NCBI GenBank assembly: GCA_002347125.1
Contig: DDXG01000125.1
Span: 1-8,837, forward strand
Direction of reading: 5' to 3'
Origin: Phycisphaerales bacterium UBA2266
GTDB lineage: Bacteria; Planctomycetota; Phycisphaerae; Sedimentisphaerales; Anaerobacaceae
DNA length: 8,837 nt
Made by a program: the position numbers and the translations under genes. Below the pieces are notes generated by a model. That model saw nothing but the letters and a program-made list of their open reading frames with translations, did not search any database and was not told the origin of the DNA. The first letter of the stretch is position 1; the number at the start of each line of letters is the position of its first letter. This document shows positions 1 through 5,893 of the stretch, piece by piece.

Positions 1-364
1 GCTCCAGCACTGCATCGATCCGCCGGGCCTTTCCCACATCATACTGGCCCGACTTCTCATGCTCGATATCGAAGAAGCCGTTGCTCAGCCACAGTCGGAT
101 GTAGTTGCCCCCATTGGCCGAGAGCCTCTCGATCCACGCCTTCATCAGCGCGAGCCCCTCCTCCTCGCCGCCGTACGGCGCAATCATGTTCAGCCCATTC
201 GGGATAAACGGCGTGCCGTCATCCAGCTCGAAATACCGCGCATCCCGCGGACTCACCCGCACAAAACGCTCCATATCCCCCGCGCCCGCACGCATGAAGA
301 CTACGCACCCGATAACAACCACGGAAAGACTGTACCTGGCGCGTGATTGGCTTAGCGGCCTCAT
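1..364 (-). CDS. Secreted cellulase-like TIM-barrel glycoside hydrolase, N-terminal part
   Basis: Seen: reading the minus strand from the ATG at 364 gives 121 codons without a stop, running off the left edge of the window, so the C-terminal part and stop are missing. Residues about 11-29 form a hydrophobic export signal (SLSVVVIGCVVFMRAGAG). The mature part begins FVRVSPRDARYFELDDGTPF, followed by IPNGLN and, at about 84-100, ANGGNYIRLWLSNGFFDI. Family knowledge: a short beta segment ending in DG-x-PF-x-P-x-G-x-N, followed by NYIRLWL, is the usual opening of GH5-like and related cellulase-type TIM barrels; the catalytic glutamates lie later and are not visible here. An AGGAG ribosome site at 373-377 (8 nt spacing) supports this start. 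It is divergent from the lipoprotein gene at 685. Inference: an exported or periplasmic hydrolase of plant or algal polysaccharide. The exact GH family cannot be assigned from this fragment. Confidence 0.8.
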   Translation of the reverse strand, partial: MRPLSQSRARYSLSVVVIGCVVFMRAGAGDMERFVRVSPRDARYFELDDGTPFIPNGLNMIAPYGGEEEGLALMKAWIERLSANGGNYIRLWLSNGFFDIEHEKSGQYDVGKARRIDAVLE

Positions 365-412
365 AGGTATCACTCCTGAATGGGCGAAATCAGTCTGTTC
401 ACCATACACTCC

Positions 413-442
413 ATTATAGAGACTCCAGAGATACGATTTCCA
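413..442 (-). promoter_or_regulatory. Candidate sigma70-type promoter of the cellulase-like gene
   Basis: On the minus strand a perfect TATAAT lies at 418-413. An 18-nt spacer separates it from a weak TGGAAA box (4/6 match to TTGACA) at 442-437. Transcription would start near 406, giving a leader of about 40 nt that carries the AGGAG ribosome site at 377-373. The -10 is convincing and the -35 is weak. Confidence 0.4.
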
Positions 443-558
443 GCCCTATGATTCTTGGTCTCTGGCGATCCAAGGTCCGAGAATAGCATTCCTGGGCCGT
501 GGCGAGTGCGGTCCAGTACTCAAGGCGGCCGGTCGCGGTAATTGTCGCGCAGCGGTGT

Positions 559-586
559 TTGGGCGGCAGGAATCGTTTTGTATACT
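559..586 (+). promoter_or_regulatory. Candidate promoter of the lipoprotein gene
   Basis: TTGGGC at 559-564, a 16-nt spacer and TATACT at 581-586 give a plausible sigma70-type promoter. The start point would be near 593, about 90 nt before the ATG at 685. This is a pattern match only. Confidence 0.35.
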
Positions 587-684
587 TTGGATGACGGGCA
601 GGAAGGAAGGACCCTCCGCAATTTCGGCTCATGGAAGGGCCGGGCAATCTCCCGATACTTAAGACTACTGCAAAGGCACACCCT

Positions 685-1125
685 ATGAATACGACTACGC
701 ATGATGAATCGTCTCGCCGAGGGTCGCTGAGCGTGGCGACAGGCCGGCAACCGACATCCCCCGACCAACGAAGGGGCAGCCGGGGCTGTGATCGTGGGGG
801 CATTCTGCGGCAGAGCTTTCTCTGGTTCGCGGTCGTCGCCGCGATGTTGCTGCTCGCGGCCGCGGGCTGTTCCGAGCAGGCGAACACGGCAGGGGGCTCA
901 GGCTACCGCTTCGCGGACACTCCGACGGCCCAGCCGCTCTGTAATGCGAACGCCTCCGTCATGACCGATGAGCAACTGAACCGGGCGATCCTGGCCCCGT
1001 TCTCCGTGGCGACATACGAACAGACCCGACGCCGCCAGTGGGTCCGCGAGGCCGGCCATGCCCTGGGCGTAGCGGCCGATAAGCCAACCCCATCGCAACA
1101 GACCGTCGGCGACTGCATAAGATAA
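685..1125 (+). CDS. Small putative lipoprotein of unknown function
   Basis: 146 residues from the ATG at 685, chosen because AAGG at 673-676 sits 8 nt upstream; an in-frame ATG at 631 would only lengthen an already long polar N-terminus. Residues 1-44 are polar and Arg/Ser-rich. Residues 45-60 form a hydrophobic stretch that runs into AAAGC, making Cys62 the candidate lipidation site. The box has Ala rather than the usual Leu at -3, so signal peptidase II cleavage is likely but not certain. The mature part is about 85 residues, mostly polar, with two further cysteines (86 and 144), a segment MTDEQLNRAILAPF and an Arg-rich helix. I do not recognise a family. A non-canonical start closer to the hydrophobic segment (around codon 40) would give a more normal signal peptide. 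The gene has its own strong terminator (1175-1207), which supports it as real and monocistronic. Confidence 0.6.
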   Translation: MNTTTHDESSRRGSLSVATGRQPTSPDQRRGSRGCDRGGILRQSFLWFAVVAAMLLLAAAGCSEQANTAGGSGYRFADTPTAQPLCNANASVMTDEQLNRAILAPFSVATYEQTRRRQWVREAGHALGVAADKPTPSQQTVGDCIR

Positions 1126-1174
1126 GACCGCTGACACAACCCAGCAGGTCATCGCTCGAAATGCAAGCACCCGG

Positions 1175-1207
1175 CGTGCGCGAATCTCTCGCGCACGTCT
1201 TCTTTTT
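1175..1207 (+). terminator. Intrinsic terminator after the lipoprotein gene
   Basis: A perfect 9-bp stem CGTGCGCGA (1175-1183) / TCGCGCACG (1189-1197) has a 5-nt loop and is followed directly by TCTTCTTTTT (1198-1207). It is oriented for plus-strand transcripts, 50 bp after the lipoprotein stop. There is no T-run on the other side, so it should not terminate the convergent beta-helix gene. Confidence 0.9.
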
Positions 1208-1233
1208 GGGGATCACGGCGCCCCAGACAGACA

Positions 1234-3021
1234 TCACCGTGAATTGTCGGCGGGCCGGAAGAAGGACTCGTATAGCGGCTCAATGCCCGCGTGGGCGGCG
1301 CTGTCCTTCGGAAACCCCGCGGCCCCCGGTGCCGAGCCGAAGCTGTTGCCTCGCCACACGTGCCCTTCCGGACGGTTCTGGTTGAAGCGGATCGCCTCGC
1401 CGCTCGTGCCATGGATGACATTGCCCTCGACCAGGAAACCCAGGCTCCCCTCATCGAAGAAGATGCCGTTATTCGGCGCCCCTCCGTGCGCATACTCGGA
1501 TCGGTGAATGTCATGGATATGGTTGCCGCGCAGAATCGTCCCCGGCTGATAACCCAGTGTGTAGATGCCCCCGCCATCGGCCAGTCGAATCATGCAATCG
1601 TGAATATGGTTGTACTCGACGAGACAGTTCTTCTGGCTCGACGGTGACGGATCCCAGCGGAAGCCCACGCTCACGCCCGTGTACGGCATGTGAGCGACAT
1701 GGTTGTGAATAATCCGCGTGTCCTCGGTGAAGGCGGCGTAGACGCCGACGCAGCCGAAGTTCTCCTGGGCACAGTGGTGGACATAACAGTTGCTCACCTC
1801 ATTGCCGGTCGGCACCTCCGCCGGATTGCTCCAGTCCTGATCCAGCGTCCGGATGGGACCCTCGGGCAAACCGATGTGCACGCCGTTGCCCCCCACATCG
1901 CCGATCTCGCAGCCAACCAGCCGATTACGAAACGTCGCCACGCCCAATCCCACGGCCGAAGCTCCGATACGCAGGAACCGGCAGTGCTCAAAGACACAGT
2001 CGCGGGCATGGGCCAACTCGACGGCGACGGGCATGGCATATTCCAATTCATCGCCGGGCTCGTTCTTTGTCCCATTGTAGCCCGCCTGGATACCCGCGTA
2101 TCCCCGCTGGGGCAGGTTCCACGCGCTGTGTTCGAAGACCAGGCCCCTGAAACACAGGTTGTTGACAGTCCGCTCGGCGGTCCCTCTGATCACAAGCAGT
2201 TGTTCCAACCGCGGTACGACAAACTGCATGGTTGCAGGGGCCTGCCCGTCGGCGGCCCGGTAGACGACTCTACGGGTCTTCGCGTCGAATCGCCATTGGG
2301 TGGCCTTGCTGAGGGAGCCGGGCGCATTCTCAATGAAAGCCGGTTTGCCCGGGGCCGGACAGGTCCAATGGTGGCCCACCCAGCCCAGGGGCGTGGCGGA
2401 CGTGATGCTCCGACCCTCCACCCCGGCGATAATCCCGCGTGCGATCGACCAGTTGTGAATAATCACAACCTCGGCGTCGGTTCCGACCAGATCGCCCGGC
2501 AGATCGCGGTCGAATTCGATGGTCCGGGCATCCGATGATGCCTTCGCAATGCGTAGCAGACCCTCGGCTGGAAATACCCCGCGCTTCAAACGCCGGCCGT
2601 CGGCGTAAAGCTGCCGCACTAGCGGCTTGCCCCCTTCGGATACAGATACTGGGCAACTCCAGAGACTGCCCTCATCGTGCTTCCATCCCCCTATGATCGT
2701 GCCACCGCAGAGGCGCACGCTCTCACCGGCCGCGGCCGCGTACGTGATACAGTGCTGACCCGGCCCGGTGTCCTGCGGGCCGAATCGCAAGGGCTCGGAC
2801 AGCTCATACCGGCCGCCTCGAATCAGGACTGTAAGCGGCCCTGACAGCCCTATTTCCACCCTTTCACGGACCGCCTGCTGGGCACGCCCGATACTGGCAA
2901 ACGGTTTCTCAAGGGTCCCCGGATGGGTGTCGGCCCCATCCGTCGCAACGTAGAAATCGGCCTGCTCCATACCGATGGCAGTGCCCCAGAGCATCAACAG
3001 TAGTAGCATCGTTTTCTTCAT
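1234..3021 (-). CDS. Secreted right-handed parallel beta-helix protein, GH141-like
   Basis: 595 residues from the ATG at 3021 (MKKTMLLLLMLWGTAIG, a clean Sec signal of about 17 residues). The frame is open further upstream to 3189, but that extension is not signal-like. Residues 24-110 read YVATDGADTHPGTLEKPFASI, then IRGGRYEL and TYAAAAGE, ending in LCGGTIIGGW: the opening typical of a large family of secreted beta-helix enzymes. Residues about 230-258 (ENAPGSL, then W-x-F-D-x-x-T-x-x-V-Y) resemble the GH141 feature ENALEELDxPGEWYxD. From about 340 to 560 the protein is built of beta-helix coils, with repeats such as EYNHIHD, RGNHIHD and EGNVIHG. Two conserved-looking acids lie in ADGGGIY (Asp482) and FFDEGS (Asp523). 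GH141 is known to include an alpha-L-fucosidase acting on rhamnogalacturonan II and a xylanase, both on beta-helix folds. Inference: a periplasmic or exported glycosidase of cell-wall polysaccharide; substrate unproven. It is divergent from the catabolic operon at 3189. No Shine-Dalgarno is visible before the start. Confidence 0.85.
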   Translation of the reverse strand: MKKTMLLLLMLWGTAIGMEQADFYVATDGADTHPGTLEKPFASIGRAQQAVRERVEIGLSGPLTVLIRGGRYELSEPLRFGPQDTGPGQHCITYAAAAGESVRLCGGTIIGGWKHDEGSLWSCPVSVSEGGKPLVRQLYADGRRLKRGVFPAEGLLRIAKASSDARTIEFDRDLPGDLVGTDAEVVIIHNWSIARGIIAGVEGRSITSATPLGWVGHHWTCPAPGKPAFIENAPGSLSKATQWRFDAKTRRVVYRAADGQAPATMQFVVPRLEQLLVIRGTAERTVNNLCFRGLVFEHSAWNLPQRGYAGIQAGYNGTKNEPGDELEYAMPVAVELAHARDCVFEHCRFLRIGASAVGLGVATFRNRLVGCEIGDVGGNGVHIGLPEGPIRTLDQDWSNPAEVPTGNEVSNCYVHHCAQENFGCVGVYAAFTEDTRIIHNHVAHMPYTGVSVGFRWDPSPSSQKNCLVEYNHIHDCMIRLADGGGIYTLGYQPGTILRGNHIHDIHRSEYAHGGAPNNGIFFDEGSLGFLVEGNVIHGTSGEAIRFNQNRPEGHVWRGNSFGSAPGAAGFPKDSAAHAGIEPLYESFFRPADNSR

Positions 3022-3028
3022 AACGCTG

Positions 3029-3057
3029 ATTATATGCAGTCCCGGCCGGGACGCCAG
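3029..3057 (-). promoter_or_regulatory. Candidate leaderless promoter of the beta-helix gene
   Basis: On the minus strand a perfect TATAAT lies at 3034-3029. Seven bases separate it from the ATG at 3021, so transcription would begin at or next to the start codon. This fits the lack of a ribosome site. The -35 region (CTGGCG at 3057-3052) is a poor match to TTGACA, which would suit an activator-dependent or atypical promoter. Confidence 0.45.
3039..3052. promoter_or_regulatory. Perfect 14-bp palindrome, candidate operator
   Basis: GTCCCGGCCGGGAC is fully self-complementary and lies in the spacer 4 bp upstream of the TATAAT box of the beta-helix gene, inside the divergent region shared with the operon. 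A dimeric regulator bound here would cover the promoter. The motif AACGCTG also occurs at 3022-3028 and 3071-3077, and an inverted AGCGTT at 3110-3115. No regulator gene is in the window. Confidence 0.4.
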
Positions 3058-3188
3058 CCGAACTGCGGAAAACGCTGGCCTTTCGAACCCGCACTTGGTA
3101 TGCTCTGCAAGCGTTGCCCGGCCGACCGGTGGCGTTTCCCACAAGTCTAACCAGGCAACGTGCATTTGCTGGAGTCTCGCAAGCCCCA

Positions 3189-3950
3189 ATGGATCTGAAT
3201 CTCAGGAGCAAAGTCGCTCTGGTCACAGGAGGCGCCCGCGGCCTCGGACGGGCCATCTCGCTCGGTCTGGCCGCCGAGGGTGCGGCCGTCGCGGTCAACT
3301 ACCGCACCCGCCGGGATGCCGCCGAGGGCGTCGTTGCCGAGGTCCGCGGCCGCCTGGGCGGTCGCGCCGTGGCCGTCGGCGGCGATGTGTCGAATGCCGA
3401 CGCCGCCGAGCGCCTGGCCGCCGACACCGAAGCGGCGCTGGGCCCAATTGACATCCTGATAAACAACGCCGGCATCTGACCGACCGCCTGTGTCAAGGAT
3501 ATGACCGAGCAGCAATGGGACCAGGCCATCGACACCAACCTCAAGGGCCCGTTTCTGATGTGCCGGGCCGTCATCCGCCGCTGGTTGGCCGCCGGACGAA
3601 AAGGGCGTATCGTCAATATCGCCTCGCAGGCCGCATTTCACGGCTCGACGACCGGCCACGCCCACTATGCCGCCTCCAAGGCCGGCCTGATTACCTTCAC
3701 CAAATCGCTGGCCCGCGAGGTCGCGCCCCACGGCATCGCCGCCAACGCGGTCGCGCCCGGCTTCATGCAGACGGATATGGCCGCCCAAGCGCTGGCCGAG
3801 CGAGGCCCTGAGTACCTGCGCCGGATCCCTCTGGGGCGATTCGCCGACCCCCGGGAGGTGGCCGACGTGGTGGTATTCCTGGCCTCGGACCGGGCCGGTT
3901 ACGTGACCGGCGCCACGTTCGACGTCAGCGGCGGCATGTTGATGCACTAG
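3189..3950 (+). pseudogene. SDR-family oxidoreductase (FabG-like) interrupted by an in-frame TGA
   Basis: Classical short-chain dehydrogenase/reductase, about 253 codons, the usual length. It would oxidise or reduce a sugar, sugar acid or similar alcohol/ketone with NAD(P). Seen: residues 1-20 MDLNLRSKVALVTGGARGLG hold the TGxxxGxG nucleotide loop; NNAG is at 92-95. Codon 97 (3477-3479) is TGA, and the same frame then continues intact: N117 in NLKG, S146 in NIAS, Y160 and K164 in YAASK complete the catalytic tetrad, then the C-terminal SGGMLMH and TAG. There is no frameshift. Many relatives have Trp after NNAGI, so a single TGG-to-TGA change explains the break. Alternatives are a sequencing error or read-through; TGA ends three other genes here (beta-helix, dehydrogenase and transposase among them), so a recoded genome is unlikely. 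First gene of the operon, 13 bp before the aldolase. The start is chosen by homology; GGAG at 3171-3174 is 14 nt away, too far to be a good ribosome site. If the stop is real, neither half (96 aa, or 149 aa from 3501) would be active. Confidence 0.85.
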
Positions 3951-3963
3951 AGAAAGGAACTGG

Positions 3964-4818
3964 ATGCTTGCAAGCCTCAAGGATGTACTGAGCGACGCCC
4001 GGGCGGGCGGCTATGCCGTCCCGGCGTTCGACGTTGTGGAAGATGTGATGGTCCGCACCATCCTGGACACCTGCGAACGCCTGCGCTCGCCGGTCGTCCT
4101 GATGGGGCTGATTGGGCCGGACCTCTCCGGCCGCGGATGGGACTACGTTCCCGGACTCATCCAGGCCGTGGCGGATCGCTATGACATACCCGTCGTGCTC
4201 CACCTGGACCACGCCACGGACCTGGTCAGCATCGAGCGGGCCGTGGAACTGGGCTTCACGTCCGTCATGCTCGACGGATCGGCCCTGCCGTTTGAAGAGA
4301 ACGTCGCCATCACACGCAGAGCCGCCGAGCTCGCCCACCCGTCCGATGTCAGCCTCGAAGGCGAACTCGGCTGCGTCGGCGGCTCGGACCTGGAGGCCAC
4401 CCGCCGCATCGACTCGGTCCTCACCGAACCCGACCAGGTCGAGGCCTTCGTCAAACAGACCGGGGTCGACGCCCTGGCCGTATCCATCGGCACTTCCCAC
4501 GGCGTTTACACGTCGCTGCCGAATCTCAACATAGAACGCCTGCGGGAACTCAACGCCGTCAGCAAGGTACCGTTGGTCCTGCACGGCGGGTCCGGTACCC
4601 CCGAGGACCAGGTCCGCAATGCCGTGCGAAACGGCATCTGCAAGATGAACATCTACGCGGATTGCCGCATTGCCGTCCTCAAGGGCCTGCGGGAATCGGC
4701 CGGCGCTCAGAAACGACCCGACCCGACACTCCAGGACATGCTCGGTCCTATTCGCAACCGCCTGGCCGAGGTCGTCGAGCAGAAGGTCAGGCTCCTGTTT
4801 GCCGACGGCAAGGCGTAA
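3964..4818 (+). CDS. Class II (zinc) ketose-phosphate aldolase family protein
   Basis: 284 residues, normal for the GatY/KbaY/FbaA family. These enzymes cleave a ketose (bis)phosphate to dihydroxyacetone phosphate and an aldehyde with a catalytic zinc. Seen: HLDHA at 80-84 with the proton-transfer Asp82 and zinc ligand His83; VMLDGS at 101-106; EGELG at 132-136 with the acid equivalent to the metal-site glutamate (Glu134); SHG with His179; LHGGSG with His207. All expected metal ligands are therefore present. Odd: the C-terminal substrate loop reads NIYAD (229-233), where relatives have N-x-D/A-T-D/E. The Thr that helps hold the phosphate is replaced by Ala and the preceding residue by Tyr, hinting at a different substrate. 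AAGGA at 3954-3958 lies 5 nt before the ATG. It is second in the operon, with no kinase nearby to supply a phosphorylated substrate. Confidence 0.92.
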   Translation: MLASLKDVLSDARAGGYAVPAFDVVEDVMVRTILDTCERLRSPVVLMGLIGPDLSGRGWDYVPGLIQAVADRYDIPVVLHLDHATDLVSIERAVELGFTSVMLDGSALPFEENVAITRRAAELAHPSDVSLEGELGCVGGSDLEATRRIDSVLTEPDQVEAFVKQTGVDALAVSIGTSHGVYTSLPNLNIERLRELNAVSKVPLVLHGGSGTPEDQVRNAVRNGICKMNIYADCRIAVLKGLRESAGAQKRPDPTLQDMLGPIRNRLAEVVEQKVRLLFADGKA

Positions 4819-4828
4819 GGGCTCGGCG

Positions 4829-5878
4829 ATGAGACTGCTTGCCCTCAGTGACACTTACATCCCGGCGGCCTTCATGGCCGATGGACTGGCGCCCCTGCGG
4901 GACGCGGGAATCGACGTACACGTCCGCCACTGGGACCATCCCAGCCTGATTGCCCTGCAGGAGGACAATCTCCGCATCGAGACCGGCGGCCCCGACGCCG
5001 TCCGTCTGCCCGATGACATCACCCGCGATGCCGACACATTCGACATCATCGTCGCGCAGTTCGCTCCGGTAGGGGGGGGGCTCATCCGGGCGGCGACGAA
5101 ACTCAAGCTCATCGGCGTCCTGCGTGGGGGCAGCGAGAACGTCGACGTGGCGCTGGCCACGCAGCGGGGCGTTTGCGTGATGAACACGCCCGGCCGCAAC
5201 GCCCGCGCCGTCGCCGAGTGCGCCATGGGGATGATCCTCGGCGAAATACGCAATATCGCCCGCGCCCACGCGGACATGAGGTCCGGCAAGTGGCATCGCT
5301 CGTTCCCCAACAGCACCGCCATACCGGAATTGTACGGCAAGACCGTCGGACTCGTGGGCCTCGGAGCGGTGGGGCGGTTGATGGCCGGATACCTCGCCGC
5401 CTTCGGCAGCCGCGTCGTGGCGTATGATCCGCACTTCGCGGGCGACAGCGGCGCCGTCGAGATGGTGTCGCTGGACCAGTTGCTGCGGCAATCCGATGTT
5501 GTCTCGATCCACGCCCGCCTTACGAAGGACAGCCGCCACATGATCGCCGCCGGCGAATTGGCCCTGATGAAGCCGACGGCCGTGCTCGTCAATACCGCCC
5601 GCAGCGGCCTGGTGGATGAGCAGGCCCTGGCCGATGCCCTGCGCCGTCGACAAATCATGGGCGCCGCCATCGACGTCTTCGACGAAGAGCCGTTGTCGGC
5701 CGACCATCCGTTCATGCACCTGGACAACGTGACCATCACCCCGCACCTGGCCGGCAGCACCATCGACTCATTCCGCAACAGCCCCCGCATGATGGCCGAA
5801 CACATCAGGAACCTCCTGGCGGGTCGTCCGGACGTACCCATCATCAACGGCATTCGCCCGCATTTCTTCAAAGACTGA
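4829..5878 (+). CDS. D-isomer-specific 2-hydroxyacid dehydrogenase
   Basis: 349 residues from the ATG at 4829, 10 bp after the aldolase stop with AAGG at 4817-4820. The open frame extends upstream only as an overlap with the aldolase gene and is not coding there. The family reversibly converts 2-keto acids to D-2-hydroxy acids with NAD(P)H (phosphoglycerate, glycerate, glyoxylate and similar). Seen: an N-terminal substrate-domain segment with KLKLIGVLRGG (91-101); GLVGLGAVG (174-182) containing the GxGxxG nucleotide loop, followed by Asp200 in VVAYD, which favours NAD; the signature NTARSGLVDE with catalytic Arg258; DVFDEEPL with the paired Glu286/287; and TPHLAG with catalytic His306. It appears complete and functional. 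A run of nine G (5072-5080) encodes three of its residues. Third gene of the operon. Likely role: reducing a keto acid product of the aldolase step, or oxidising a hydroxy acid; substrate unknown. Confidence 0.92.
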   Translation: MRLLALSDTYIPAAFMADGLAPLRDAGIDVHVRHWDHPSLIALQEDNLRIETGGPDAVRLPDDITRDADTFDIIVAQFAPVGGGLIRAATKLKLIGVLRGGSENVDVALATQRGVCVMNTPGRNARAVAECAMGMILGEIRNIARAHADMRSGKWHRSFPNSTAIPELYGKTVGLVGLGAVGRLMAGYLAAFGSRVVAYDPHFAGDSGAVEMVSLDQLLRQSDVVSIHARLTKDSRHMIAAGELALMKPTAVLVNTARSGLVDEQALADALRRRQIMGAAIDVFDEEPLSADHPFMHLDNVTITPHLAGSTIDSFRNSPRMMAEHIRNLLAGRPDVPIINGIRPHFFKD

Positions 5879-5893
5879 TTACAGGAACGACCC

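Larger units (their letters stand above)
365..684. other. Divergent intergenic region, no gene seen
   Basis: About 320 bp lie between the minus-strand hydrolase and the plus-strand lipoprotein. I see candidate promoters on each strand and an imperfectly spaced inverted repeat CCAGAGA (425-431) / TCTCTGG (459-465), with 27 nt between the arms. The reading frames here on either strand lack ribosome sites and recognisable protein motifs. Confidence 0.6.

Noticed and set aside
414..887. 157-residue minus-strand frame opposite the lipoprotein gene
   Set aside because: No signal, motif or ribosome site; the plus-strand frame has a lipobox, ribosome site and a terminator right after it.
1690..2538. 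282-residue plus-strand frame inside the beta-helix gene
   Set aside because: Antisense to a well-supported gene with family motifs; no ribosome site or recognisable domain. High-GC shadow frame.
3477..3479. Selenocysteine at the SDR TGA
   Set aside because: SDR enzymes have no catalytic Cys/Sec at this position and I see no convincing SECIS-like stem-loop immediately downstream; a Trp-to-stop change is simpler.
3477..3479. Genome-wide recoding of TGA to an amino acid
   Set aside because: The beta-helix, dehydrogenase, URO-D and transposase genes end in TGA at the expected family length, and all encode Trp with TGG.
3501..3950. Independent small SDR gene starting at the ATG at 3501
   Set aside because: AAGGA ends only one base before the ATG, and the product would lack the nucleotide-binding half; it is better read as the second half of the interrupted gene.
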